14,979 nucleotides of DNA from an uncultured Candidatus Saccharibacteria bacterium (lineage in GTDB: Bacteria; Patescibacteriota; Saccharimonadia; Saccharimonadales; Saccharimonadaceae): the NCBI GenBank assembly GCA_937902525.1, contig CALEKV010000228.1, positions 1 to 14,979 on the forward strand. Direction: 5' to 3'. The notes beneath the pieces were generated by a model. That model was not told the DNA's origin. It searched no databases and saw only the letters and a program-made list of their open reading frames with translations. The position numbers and the translations under genes are program-made. Positions within the stretch are counted from its first letter, which is position 1. Every line of letters starts with the position of its first letter. Positions 6,274 through 13,776 of this stretch are shown piece after piece.

Positions 6274-6301
6274 TTGACATATCATACGTTCGTACCATAA
6301 T
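6274..6301 (+). promoter_or_regulatory. Sigma70-type promoter of the 100-aa membrane protein gene
   Basis: A perfect TTGACA (6274-6279), 16-base spacer and CATAAT (6296-6301), one mismatch from the -10 consensus. The start is near 6308, giving a leader of about 54 nt. Confidence 0.65.
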
Positions 6302-6361
6302 AGAGGTAGACAGATTGATCGCGCTCATCGCTAGTGTGGTTCGTTTATATAAGGAGAAGAT

Positions 6362-6664
6362 ATGCTGGCCTTCACAATAATAGCTGCAGCCGTCACTGGA
6401 GCCGTAGGCCTCTTGATGAAACGGCTATATGAAATAAGCTGGGCGGCCTACTGCATAGTAGTCGTACCCATGGTGATTGCCATCGCAGTCACCATGCGTA
6501 TACTCCTTGGCCTTGAACCAGCACTAGGTATTGGTGAAGTAGCGCTCATGATTGTAATCATGGAGCTATTCATGATACTGCTGTGGATGCTCGTAGAAGA
6601 TACGACATTGCTACTTGGCAAGTGCCTCAGGCATGTGCACAGGTGGCGCGCAGTGCGACGTTAA
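6362..6664 (+). CDS. Small integral membrane protein, unknown
   Basis: A 100-residue protein with three hydrophobic segments, about residues 2-18, 27-50 and 55-78, and a short basic tail (KCLRHVHRWRAVRR) that should lie in the cytoplasm. An AGGAGA Shine-Dalgarno lies 6 bases before the ATG, and a good promoter lies upstream, so it is very likely expressed. I do not recognise a family. It is a single-gene unit followed by a hairpin and a probable terminator, and it precedes the histidine kinase, whose own promoter starts afterwards. Size and layout would suit a small membrane modulator of a neighbour, but nothing in the sequence shows this. Confidence 0.65.
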   Translation: MLAFTIIAAAVTGAVGLLMKRLYEISWAAYCIVVVPMVIAIAVTMRILLGLEPALGIGEVALMIVIMELFMILLWMLVEDTTLLLGKCLRHVHRWRAVRR

Positions 6665-6685
6665 GCTCTGTAAACACCCATACCA

Positions 6686-6715
6686 GACCGTCACTCGAAC
6701 AAAAGAGTGGCGGTC
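6686..6715 (+). other. Long imperfect hairpin after the small membrane protein
   Basis: GACCG-t-CACTC, an 8-base loop, then GAGTG-g-CGGTC: ten base pairs with one internal mismatch. No T-run follows, so it is not a classical terminator by itself; it may protect the 3' end of the transcript before the terminator at 6746. Confidence 0.5.
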
Positions 6716-6745
6716 CGGGCTACCTTCTTTAATACCAACAGACTG

Positions 6746-6762
6746 CCGCATGGCGGTTTTTT
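6746..6762 (+). terminator. Short-stem intrinsic terminator
   Basis: CCGC-atg-GCGG followed by six T. The stem is only four to five pairs, but the T run and its place between two genes support the call. Confidence 0.5.
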
Positions 6763-6801
6763 ATTATAAAATATTAACTCATAGCAACAACGCTTACGTT
6801 T

Positions 6802-6810
6802 TGCTATAAT
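6802..6810 (+). promoter_or_regulatory. Extended -10 promoter of the histidine kinase gene
   Basis: TGC-TATAAT, a perfect extended -10. The start would be near 6817, so the leader is short and carries an AGGGGA (6830-6835). Confidence 0.6.
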
Positions 6811-6858
6811 CAACCTATATCAACCAATCAGGGGACACCCATAATAGAACCCGTTGCA

Positions 6859-9045
6859 GTGACTAGATTTTGGCAACGCCGCATTGCGGTTATTGCTATG
6901 ATAACCGGCGCAAGTATCGCCTTACTTTATGGGTTATCTTTTTTTACTAGCAACGAGGCTATTGCGCATAATACCGTCCTTGGCACTCTAAGTGGCGCCG
7001 GGCTATTCGCAGCTATTGTAGGAATAGCCACCTTTATTATCGGGCTGTATACTTTTTTTGCTGCACGCCCAGAAACCTTAACTAAAAATGCCCAACTTGC
7101 TTATGTAGCCACGCTACTGGCACTTGCCGTGTTAATATACGCCACAGGCTCTTATGAATCACCATTTGCATTATTTTGGGGCATTATAGCCGTAGCGGCT
7201 CCATTTTTTGGCGCATGGGGCGTAATACCAGTCATCTTAATGGCTATCGCTGTAGCAGTACTAAGCATAATAACAGGTGGTCAAAACCCAGCTACAGTTT
7301 GGCTACCTACCATATTGGCCGCTGCGCCGGTGTTGTTTGGCTATTTAATAAAGCCCGTCCAAAACACAAAAACCGCAGAAACCGCCGAAGACCGCTCTTA
7401 CAGCGCGTTAGCCCGTGAATTAGGCCAGGTCGCAAGCAAGTCAGAAGTCGTCATTAATGCCATTGGCGAAGGCGTATTAGCGGTGGACGGCAAAGGCGTT
7501 ATTGAAGTTTTTAACCCCGCGGCCGTCCAGCTGATAGGGTGGGGTAAAAACGATGCCATGGGACTTAGCTATAAATCGGTTTTAAAGCTGGTAGATAGTC
7601 GCGGCAATGAACTAGATTCAGCCCATGATCCAGTGGCCACCACCTTTGCGGCCAATAAGCCCACCGGGCCAGGTGAATACACTCTCCTAACGCAATCCGA
7701 TAAAAACATTGTAGTTTCCGTATTAGTTTCGCCCATCGGCCAACCTGGTGAAGGTGCCATTATTGTATTCCGCGATATCAGCGATGAGCGTGCCGAAGAG
7801 CGCCAGCAGGCAGAATTTATCAGCACAGCTAGCCATGAGATGCGCACTCCAGTGGCTTCAATCGAAGGCTACTTAGGCTTAGCGCTTAACCCGCAAACAG
7901 CCAGTATTGATGAAAAGGCGCGCGATTTTATCACAAAGGCGCACCAGGCTGCCCAACATTTAGGCCGTTTGTTCCAAGACCTGTTAGATGTCAGCAAAGC
8001 CGAAGACGGCCGCATGCAAAACAACCCGCAAATCATTGATGTAGGTAAATTTTTGGTAGACATTGTTGAAGGTTTGCAGCCAAAAGCTGAACAAAAAAAC
8101 CTAAAACTAATTTATAAACCAGATTCAGATAATAACGATGTTCACGAAAAAGGCTCAGGACGAACCATCACGCCAATGTTTTATGTTTATGTGGACAAAG
8201 ACCACTTACGTGAAGTAAGCGATAATCTGGTTGAAAACGCCATTAAATACACACCAGCCGGCGAAGTGGTAGTCGATGTCACGGGCACAGACCGCCACGT
8301 CACCATTAGCATTACCGACACCGGTCTGGGTATCCCCGCTGAAGACCAAGCACATCTGTTCCAAAAGTTTTATAGAGTGGATAACAGCGACACCCGAGAA
8401 ATCGGCGGCACTGGGCTAGGCCTGTACCTATGCCGGCGCCTAGTTGAATCAATGAATGGCCGCATTTGGGTTGAAAGTACCTATAAAAAAGGAAGTACCT
8501 TCTTTGTCGAACTGCCGCGCACATCTAGCGTGGAAGCCCAGTCCATTATTCAACAAGCAGAACAGCAACCTAAACCCGGCTCAGCGCATGAATCGGATAT
8601 TCCTACACTCGATATTAAGCCGCAAGTAGGCGCACCGCCATACTCGCCAGCCGAGTCAATTACTGCTCCACCAGTGACACCAGCAATAGCTCCATCACTG
8701 ACCATTCCAACAAGCCAACCCGTGCCCGCTTCCCAACCGGTACCAAGTATATTCCAGCCGGCCCCAAGCCCGGCCACCACCATAGAGCCGCAAGCTCCAA
8801 CACGTGCAGAGGCCGCTCCAATAGCTCCAACAACACCGGCCGTCCTTCAAAACAGCCAGCCAATTCAAAGCGACCCTGAACCAGTCCTAACCACCATTCC
8901 GAACACAGCCATCGAACAACCAGCCATTCCACGCCCAATACCGGATTTTCCAAATGTCCAACTCAGCGCTATCGAACAAAACCCCAAGCAATATATTGCG
9001 CAGACAGAAGGTAGGGCGATTAACATCCCCGAACGTAATCAGTAA
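6859..9045 (+). CDS. Membrane sensor histidine kinase with PAS domain and proline-rich tail
   Basis: A 728-residue protein. Order: six membrane helices (about residues 8-170), a PAS domain (~185-315, SEVVINAIGEGVLAVDGKG), the HisKA dimerisation domain with phospho-acceptor His326 in SHEMRTP, then the ATPase domain with N-box Asn460 (NLVENAIKYTP), G1 Asp487 (DTGLGIP) and G2 GGTGLGLYL, ending near 555. All catalytic motifs are intact. The last ~165 residues are low-complexity Pro/Ala/Gln/Thr (QPVPASQPVPSIFQPAPSPA), unusual for a kinase. It should sit in the membrane and phosphorylate the response regulator encoded 45 bases downstream. The GTG at 6859 is the first standard start codon in frame, but it lies 23 bases after the Shine-Dalgarno AGGGGA; two in-frame ATA codons at 6841 and 6844 are better spaced. 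The signal sensed is unknown. Confidence 0.9.
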   Translation: MTRFWQRRIAVIAMITGASIALLYGLSFFTSNEAIAHNTVLGTLSGAGLFAAIVGIATFIIGLYTFFAARPETLTKNAQLAYVATLLALAVLIYATGSYESPFALFWGIIAVAAPFFGAWGVIPVILMAIAVAVLSIITGGQNPATVWLPTILAAAPVLFGYLIKPVQNTKTAETAEDRSYSALARELGQVASKSEVVINAIGEGVLAVDGKGVIEVFNPAAVQLIGWGKNDAMGLSYKSVLKLVDSRGNELDSAHDPVATTFAANKPTGPGEYTLLTQSDKNIVVSVLVSPIGQPGEGAIIVFRDISDERAEERQQAEFISTASHEMRTPVASIEGYLGLALNPQTASIDEKARDFITKAHQAAQHLGRLFQDLLDVSKAEDGRMQNNPQIIDVGKFLVDIVEGLQPKAEQKNLKLIYKPDSDNNDVHEKGSGRTITPMFYVYVDKDHLREVSDNLVENAIKYTPAGEVVVDVTGTDRHVTISITDTGLGIPAEDQAHLFQKFYRVDNSDTREIGGTGLGLYLCRRLVESMNGRIWVESTYKKGSTFFVELPRTSSVEAQSIIQQAEQQPKPGSAHESDIPTLDIKPQVGAPPYSPAESITAPPVTPAIAPSLTIPTSQPVPASQPVPSIFQPAPSPATTIEPQAPTRAEAAPIAPTTPAVLQNSQPIQSDPEPVLTTIPNTAIEQPAIPRPIPDFPNVQLSAIEQNPKQYIAQTEGRAINIPERNQ

Positions 9046-9050
9046 TTTAT

Positions 9051-9080
9051 TTGGCAAATTAACCATAAGCAGGGTACAAT
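9051..9080 (+). promoter_or_regulatory. Promoter of the response regulator gene, almost leaderless
   Basis: TTGGCA (9051-9056), an 18-base spacer and TACAAT (9075-9080). The expected start, 9087, is 4 bases before the ATG at 9091, and no Shine-Dalgarno is present. The -35 begins just after the kinase stop codon, so the regulator can be made separately from the kinase. Confidence 0.6.
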
Positions 9081-9090
9081 ATAAATAACT

Positions 9091-10179
9091 ATGGTAAAGA
9101 CGAAGATACTGTTAGTAGAAGACGACAAAAGTTTGCGCGAAATCTACGGCGTACGCCTGTATTCAGAGGGCTACGATATCATTTCTGCTGGCGACGGCGA
9201 AGAAGCACTGGCTATGGCCATCAAAGAACGCCCAACGCTCATTATTAGCGATGTCATGATGCCAAAAATCAGCGGTTTTGATATGCTTGATATCTTACGC
9301 TCTACCACTGAAACCAAAAGTATAAAGGTTGTTATGATGACAGCCCTTAGTAGCGAAGATCAACGTGCCCGCGGAGAGGCACTAGGTGCCGACAGGTACT
9401 TGGTAAAATCACAAGTGGGCATAGAAGACGTCGTGCGTACAGTACACGAAGTACTAGGCGACGCTCCTGTCAGTGGTATGGCCGCTGCTCCACCTGCTAC
9501 AGCCCCCTCGTTTTCAGCACAAACACCAGCCATACCAGTCATCCCAGGTGCGCCCAGCAGTCCAGAACAAGATGGCGGCACCCTGCCGCAACCGACCGCT
9601 CCGTTCTCGACCAATCGCCCCGCTAGCCTTGGCGACCGCATCATCCACCCCATCGAATCAAACGAACCGTCACGGGACTTTGGCGCAATGATGAGCGCTG
9701 AACTAGGTGGCACACCACAGGCGCCCGCCACACCAGCAATACAAACTGTACCAGAAGTACCCCTGCAGGGCACAAACTCCGTCATTCCGCCCCTACCAGC
9801 CGCATCATTTGAGCAGACGGATAATAGCTCCCACTCCGTGATACCAGACCCAGAAATGTCACCGGTCTATACATCTGAACCAACACCTAGCAACACGCAA
9901 CCCATGGCACCGCAAAGCCCCGCTGAACAACCCCTGCCAGCCATGGCGCAAGATCAGCCGCCCACCGCGCCACAATTTAACAACCCAGCAGACGACGGGC
10001 AGGCTCTTGGCGAACAACCAGCCCAGCCAGCAGTCGATAACCTTGCTTTTGAAGAAACACCCTATGCGCCAAACCCAGTCATAGCCCCTCAGGCACCCTC
10101 TACACCAGCTCCATCCAATCAAGACGATGACGAACCGCCGCTGGTCATACCGCCACGGCGCACCACTGGTGTACAATAA
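9091..10179 (+). CDS. Receiver-domain response regulator with long proline-rich tail
   Basis: Residues 1-122 are a complete CheY-like receiver domain: acidic pair Asp11-Asp12, phospho-acceptor Asp54 in IISDVMMP, the switch Thr in VMMTALSS (~83), and the conserved Lys in RYLVKS (~105). The remaining ~240 residues have no DNA-binding or enzyme domain; they are Pro/Ala/Gln/Thr-rich with scattered acidic residues and end in DDDEPPLVIPPRRTTGVQ. It is therefore not a conventional transcription factor; an output by protein contact, or as a phosphate relay, is more likely. It follows the histidine kinase, which has a tail of the same composition, and is presumably its partner. A promoter of its own lies in the gap. 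Confidence 0.88.
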   Translation: MVKTKILLVEDDKSLREIYGVRLYSEGYDIISAGDGEEALAMAIKERPTLIISDVMMPKISGFDMLDILRSTTETKSIKVVMMTALSSEDQRARGEALGADRYLVKSQVGIEDVVRTVHEVLGDAPVSGMAAAPPATAPSFSAQTPAIPVIPGAPSSPEQDGGTLPQPTAPFSTNRPASLGDRIIHPIESNEPSRDFGAMMSAELGGTPQAPATPAIQTVPEVPLQGTNSVIPPLPAASFEQTDNSSHSVIPDPEMSPVYTSEPTPSNTQPMAPQSPAEQPLPAMAQDQPPTAPQFNNPADDGQALGEQPAQPAVDNLAFEETPYAPNPVIAPQAPSTPAPSNQDDDEPPLVIPPRRTTGVQ

Positions 10180-10185
10180 GCCCTA

Positions 10186-10878
10186 ATGGACCAATCTACG
10201 TCAACCCGGCTGAACAAGCACCTAGCCCTTATTTTAGGCGTATCGCGCCGTGAAGCCGATGATTTGATTGCCGCCGGAAAGGTCAGCATAAACGGCGTGA
10301 CAGCAACACTTGGAGCGCGCACATCAACCACAGACACCGTAACAGTCAGTGGCAAAGCAATTTCGCAAACCGCTAATCATATTTACCTGATACTCAACAA
10401 ACCCACCGGTTATGTGTGCTCGCGCCGGCCCCAGGGTGATACGCCAACAATCTACTCCATTCTGCCCAGCCAATATAGCGCCCTAAAATCCGTTGGTCGC
10501 CTAGACAAAGACAGTAGCGGGTTGCTACTGCTCACAAACGATGGCGACTTTACGCACCGAATGACACACCCCAGCTTCCAAAAAGCAAAGGTATATCAAG
10601 TAGTATTAAATGAACCACTCGAACCGCTCCATCAGCAAATGATTAGCGATTTTGGCGTTGACTTGCCAGACGGCAAATCCCATTTACATTTAATGCGCCT
10701 AAATGACACTGACCGCGCACAGTGGCAGGTAACCATGAGCGAAGGCCGCAACCGGCAAATCCGCCGCACCTTCGCCGCACTCGGCTATGAAGTGACCGCA
10801 CTACACCGCATACAGTTTGGTAATTATACGCTTGACGATATAAAGAGTGGTGAGTATAAACTCACCGATATTCGTTAG
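10186..10878 (+). CDS. RluB/RsuA-family rRNA pseudouridine synthase
   Basis: A 230-residue protein. An N-terminal S4 RNA-binding domain covers residues ~4-50 (TRLNKHLALILGVSRREADDLIAAGKVSINGV). The catalytic domain has LNKPTGYVCSRRPQG and the active-site motif GRLDKDSSGLLLLTNDGD with nucleophile Asp107, and ends in SEGRNRQIRRTFAALGYEVTALHRIQFG, all diagnostic of the RsuA/RluB/RluE/RluF group. It converts a uridine of rRNA to pseudouridine. GRLDKDSSGLLLLTNDG is closer to RluB-type (23S) than RsuA-type (16S) enzymes, but the target base cannot be fixed from sequence. The ATG is 6 bases after the response regulator stop with no Shine-Dalgarno. A TACAAT (10172-10177) overlaps that stop and would give a 2-base leader; translational coupling is the alternative. 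Confidence 0.9.
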   Translation: MDQSTSTRLNKHLALILGVSRREADDLIAAGKVSINGVTATLGARTSTTDTVTVSGKAISQTANHIYLILNKPTGYVCSRRPQGDTPTIYSILPSQYSALKSVGRLDKDSSGLLLLTNDGDFTHRMTHPSFQKAKVYQVVLNEPLEPLHQQMISDFGVDLPDGKSHLHLMRLNDTDRAQWQVTMSEGRNRQIRRTFAALGYEVTALHRIQFGNYTLDDIKSGEYKLTDIR

Positions 10879-10905
10879 GTGATATAAACCAGAAGGTGCA
10901 CGCCG

Positions 10906-10927
10906 ATCACTCGGTTGCGGTGATTTT
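10906..10927 (+). terminator. Possible terminator after the pseudouridine synthase
   Basis: ATCAC-(t)-CG, loop GTTG, CGGTGAT, then TTT and, a little further, ATATTTTT. Seven pairs with one bulged base; the T run is short, so the call is moderate. Confidence 0.45.
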
Positions 10928-10944
10928 AGCATATTTTTACCCAC

Positions 10945-10973
10945 TTGTAAAACATTAGCACCTCTGTTATAAT
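10945..10973 (+). promoter_or_regulatory. der promoter, almost leaderless
   Basis: TTGTAA (10945-10950), a 17-base spacer, and the extended -10 TGT-TATAAT (10965-10973). The expected start, 10980, is 3 bases before the ATG at 10983. No room for a Shine-Dalgarno. Confidence 0.7.
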
Positions 10974-10982
10974 ATATAGGAT

Positions 10983-12425
10983 ATGGCAAAACTACCTATC
11001 GTCGCAATTATCGGTCGCGCCAACGCGGGCAAAAGCTCGCTTTTTAACCGTATGGTAAAACAGCAGCAGGCGATTGTAGCCCGCGAACCAGGCACCACCC
11101 GCGACAACGTGGTTGGCAAGGTTACATACCAACGCCGTAGCGCGGGTGGCGGCGAAGGCGAGTTTTTACTAATCGATACCGCTGGCCTTAAAAACCCCGA
11201 AGACGAGTTTGAAGCCGGCATCCAAGACCAAATCGAAGACGCCGCTACTGCAGCTGATGTAATTTTAGTCGTGGTCGACACCACCAATTATCCAGGCGAC
11301 GACGAACGAACTGTCGCCAAAAAAGCCTTAAAAAGCCGCAAGCCCGTCATTTTAATCACTAACAAAGCCGACCTTAAAGAATCATTACCCGACGACGAAT
11401 TCCGTAGGCTTGGCGTCAAAGACATCATCCGCACTAGCGCCGAACACAACAGTGGCCTGTCTGAACTACTGGACCGCATTGCCACCATGATCCCCGAAGC
11501 GCACCAGGCCGAGCCCGACGACAAGCTCCGCATTGCCCTAATAGGTCGCCCTAACACTGGTAAAAGTAGCTTATTCAACAGCCTAGCCGGCAAGCAACAA
11601 GCAATCGTCGCTAACGTTGCGGGCACCACCCGCGACTTAAACCGCATTGACTTAAACTTCAAAAAACAAGTAATCGAACTAATTGACACCGCCGGCGTGC
11701 GTCGCCAAGGTAAACAAGAGCGAGGAATTGAAAAGTTCAGCGTACTCCGCACCATGCAGGCGATTGAAGAAGCTGATATTTGCTTATTACTGATGGATGT
11801 CAACGAACTTAACGTTCAACTTGACCAACGCCTTGCGGGTATTATTGCCGAACAAGGCAAAGGCTTGGTACTTGTGGTGAGCAAGTGGGATATTGCCGAA
11901 GGCCGCAGCGCCTACACCCGTGATGAGATTGCACCAAAAATTCAACATAATTTTGACTTTGTTCCCTGGGCGCCGCTTATCTTTACCAGCAGCACGACCG
12001 GCCAAAACGTTACTAAACTGTTCGATCTAGCCCTCGAAATCATGGAGCGCCGCCAACAAAAAACAAGCACACATAAATTAAATGACATGCTGCAAAACGC
12101 TATCACAGCACACCCAGTGGCTGGCCTAAAAAACAGCCACCCCAAGTTGCGCTACATAGTGCAAACAGACGACAACCCACCGTGGTTCGTTATTTATGGC
12201 AGCAACTTAAAGTTCTTACATTGGAGCTACAAGCGCTACTTGGAGCGCCAACTGCGTGAACTATACGACTACACCGGCACGCCTGTTAAATTTAGCTTTA
12301 GGGATGAAAAGCAAATTAAAGCCAACAAGCAGCGCATTGCCGAAGGTAAAGAACCCGTTACAAAGGCGTATAAAAAGCAAAAAGAAGCCGAGCGTATCCA
12401 AAAACTTAAAGGCGAAGTAGTTTAA
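10983..12425 (+). CDS. der: Ribosome-assembly GTPase Der (EngA)
   Basis: A 480-residue protein with the double GTPase architecture found only in Der/EngA. Domain 1: P-loop GRANAGKS (11-18), DTAG (65-68) and NKAD. Domain 2: P-loop GRPNTGKS (188-195), DTAGVRRQGK, and a G4 motif SKWD at 300-303. A KH-like RNA-binding domain follows (~350-450; NPPWFVIYGSNLKFLHWSYKRYLERQLRE), then a Lys/Glu-rich tail. Der acts in maturation of the 50S subunit. The G4 of domain 2 is normally NKWD; Asn to Ser is an oddity, though Thr is known at this place in SRP-type GTPases, so GTP binding is likely kept. It is transcribed from its own near-leaderless promoter, as expected for an essential gene. Confidence 0.97.
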   Translation: MAKLPIVAIIGRANAGKSSLFNRMVKQQQAIVAREPGTTRDNVVGKVTYQRRSAGGGEGEFLLIDTAGLKNPEDEFEAGIQDQIEDAATAADVILVVVDTTNYPGDDERTVAKKALKSRKPVILITNKADLKESLPDDEFRRLGVKDIIRTSAEHNSGLSELLDRIATMIPEAHQAEPDDKLRIALIGRPNTGKSSLFNSLAGKQQAIVANVAGTTRDLNRIDLNFKKQVIELIDTAGVRRQGKQERGIEKFSVLRTMQAIEEADICLLLMDVNELNVQLDQRLAGIIAEQGKGLVLVVSKWDIAEGRSAYTRDEIAPKIQHNFDFVPWAPLIFTSSTTGQNVTKLFDLALEIMERRQQKTSTHKLNDMLQNAITAHPVAGLKNSHPKLRYIVQTDDNPPWFVIYGSNLKFLHWSYKRYLERQLRELYDYTGTPVKFSFRDEKQIKANKQRIAEGKEPVTKAYKKQKEAERIQKLKGEVV

Positions 12426-12443
12426 TTATTGGTAGATATGGAA

Positions 12444-12469
12444 AACCCGCTGGCAAAAGCCAGCGGGTT
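12444..12469. terminator. Strong hairpin between convergent genes
   Basis: AACCCGCTGGC, loop AAAA, then GCCAGCGGGTT: 11 perfect base pairs. On the minus strand it is followed by TTTTCC, so it is a good terminator for the membrane protein gene; on the plus strand, after der, the tail CCTTGTC is poor in T. Confidence 0.7.
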
Positions 12470-12517
12470 CCTTGTCGAAGTATCAGGCAGAGTGGCGGGC
12501 ACGGTCCGCCAATTTTT

Positions 12518-13108
12518 TCAGAGTTTCGTTTGTGGTAGTGGTAGCGAGCTCCACCAGGCCCGGATTTCGGGCCTCCACGGTGCGTGGATGGGGTAGCGTT
12601 CGGGGTCGACAAAGTCACCCCGCACCCCGTCCCATACCGCGCAGCCCAGCCAGATAGCCAGGCCTAGCGCCATCAGCGCTAATAAAGCGTCATAACTACG
12701 GTTATAATGAGCCGCCGCCTTCCATAGCCCTGGCACAATATACGCCAGGGCACCTGCGGACAAAAAACCCCACACGAACACCTGGTGCCAAATGCGGGTG
12801 GGTGCGAACATCACGCCGCGCGCGATCTCTTCGGGCGTGATCTGGTACTTCAAGAGCACCAGGCCGAGCGCCAAGCCGCCGACGACCGAAAACACCCTCC
12901 ACGATGTTGCTGTGGAAACGGACGCCTGTTCCGCCAGGGCAACCCCGGCGACTAGCGCGAGCGCCAAACCGAAATCACCAGGGAACAGGGCCCTGTATTG
13001 GCCACGCCACCACGGCAGCGGGCGATGGCGGTCTTCCAAAAGGGACGTTAACAACATCCCTCCATAAATGTAGGCCAAAACAGCCACGTACATCAAAGTG
13101 TACTTCAC
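12518..13108 (-). CDS. Multi-pass membrane protein, unknown
   Basis: About 196 residues from the GTG at 13108 (VKYTLMYVAVLAYIYGGMLL); a longer form from the GTG at 13150 adds 14 hydrophilic residues. I prefer 13108 because GGTGA lies 4 bases upstream and the first helix then starts at the N-terminus. Five hydrophobic segments are seen at about residues 4-23, 42-60, 71-88, 108-128 and 140-160, with a Trp/Pro-rich soluble C-terminus (APWRPEIRAWWSSLPLPQ). No family is recognised. Codons are more G/C-rich than in der or pth on either side, hinting at a different origin. It converges with der and is divergent from pth, with which it shares overlapping promoters. Confidence 0.65.
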   Translation of the reverse strand: MKYTLMYVAVLAYIYGGMLLTSLLEDRHRPLPWWRGQYRALFPGDFGLALALVAGVALAEQASVSTATSWRVFSVVGGLALGLVLLKYQITPEEIARGVMFAPTRIWHQVFVWGFLSAGALAYIVPGLWKAAAHYNRSYDALLALMALGLAIWLGCAVWDGVRGDFVDPERYPIHAPWRPEIRAWWSSLPLPQTKL

Positions 13109-13184
13109 TGAGTCACCGTCTTTCTTTGACAAGGGGCAACAATCTGTCACCCCAGAGAAAAACCAAGGTTAGATTATCATTACT

Positions 13185-13214
13185 ATTATAGCACACTTTT
13201 GTGTGTTTTGTCAA
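13185..13214 (-). promoter_or_regulatory. Promoter of the membrane protein gene (minus strand)
   Basis: Read on the minus strand: TTGACA (13209-13214), an 18-base spacer, and the extended -10 TGC-TATAAT (13185-13193). Start near 13178, leader of about 70 nt to the GTG at 13108. It overlaps the pth promoter and contains the palindrome CACAC-TTTT-GTGTG (13192-13205) in its spacer. Confidence 0.7.
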
Positions 13215-13216
13215 TC

Positions 13217-13225
13217 TGCTACACT
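13217..13225 (+). promoter_or_regulatory. Extended -10 of pth, leaderless start
   Basis: TGC-TACACT. The base 7 positions after the hexamer is 13232, the A of the pth ATG. No clear -35 and no Shine-Dalgarno. Confidence 0.6.
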
Positions 13226-13231
13226 TGTGGT

Positions 13232-13768
13232 ATGCAGTTAATTATTGCTCTTGGCAATCCTGAAAAAAAATATGACAATACTCGCCACAATATTGGTTTT
13301 TTTGTGGCAGACGCATTTGCCGCTGAGCGGGGCCTAAAATGGCAAAGCAAAACTAAATTCAAAGCCAGCGTTGCTGAAGGTGATGGATTTATTATTGCCA
13401 AGCCAACCACGTATTATAATTTAGCCGGGGAAAGCGCCCGTGCTATTGCCGATTTTTACAAAATTACACCAAACGACATATTGATTATCCACGACGACCT
13501 AGCACTACCACTCGGCACCGTCCGCACGCGCATAGGCGGCAGTGCGGCAGGGAACAATGGCATTAAAAGTATCAGCCAGCACCTAGGCGACGGTACAGCG
13601 CGGCTACGGATTGGCACGTACAGCGAATCGCCAGCAAACCAAGTCGATTTTGTGCTTGGCAAATTCACAGCATTAGAACAGCAGGTAATTGAAAGTCAGC
13701 TGCCAAAGTTAACGGCAATAATAAATAGCTTCTTAAATAATGCCTTTGCAGCCACAACCCACAAGTGA
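13232..13768 (+). CDS. pth: Peptidyl-tRNA hydrolase
   Basis: A 178-residue protein that splits peptidyl-tRNA released from stalled ribosomes. The N-terminus MQLIIALGNPEKKYDNTRHNIGF matches the family start exactly, so the ATG at 13232 is right and the open frame before it is not coding. Catalytic His19 and Asn9 are present, HDD at 87-89 supplies the conserved Asp, and GGSAAGNNGIKSI (102-114) is the substrate-binding motif with Asn109. Two deviations: the motif is usually GHNG, here GNNG, so the peptide-binding His is Asn; and KPTTYYNLAGES replaces the usual KPxTYMNxSGxS. Length is near normal (about 185-195). It converges with the ZIP gene, with only 8 bases between their stops, and is divergent from the unknown membrane protein. 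Confidence 0.95.
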   Translation: MQLIIALGNPEKKYDNTRHNIGFFVADAFAAERGLKWQSKTKFKASVAEGDGFIIAKPTTYYNLAGESARAIADFYKITPNDILIIHDDLALPLGTVRTRIGGSAAGNNGIKSISQHLGDGTARLRIGTYSESPANQVDFVLGKFTALEQQVIESQLPKLTAIINSFLNNAFAATTHK

Positions 13769-13776
13769 CTAGCAGC

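Larger units (their letters stand above)
6012..6361. other. Divergent intergenic region with an inverted repeat
   Basis: This 350-bp gap separates the Crp/Fnr gene (-) from the small membrane protein gene (+). It holds their two promoters and the inverted repeat GTTCAC-N13-GTGAAC (6183-6207), midway between them. No ORF worth calling is seen. No TGTRA-N6-TYACA site was found here, so autoregulation by the regulator is not apparent. Confidence 0.5.

Noticed and set aside
8312..8953. Minus-strand ORFs opposite the kinase C-terminus
   Set aside because: They mirror the Pro/Ala-rich tail (Gly/Trp/Leu-rich reverse frames), an artefact of composition.
13199..13231. 11-codon N-terminal extension of pth
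   Set aside because: The family begins at MQLIIALGNP, and the -10 box lies inside the extension.
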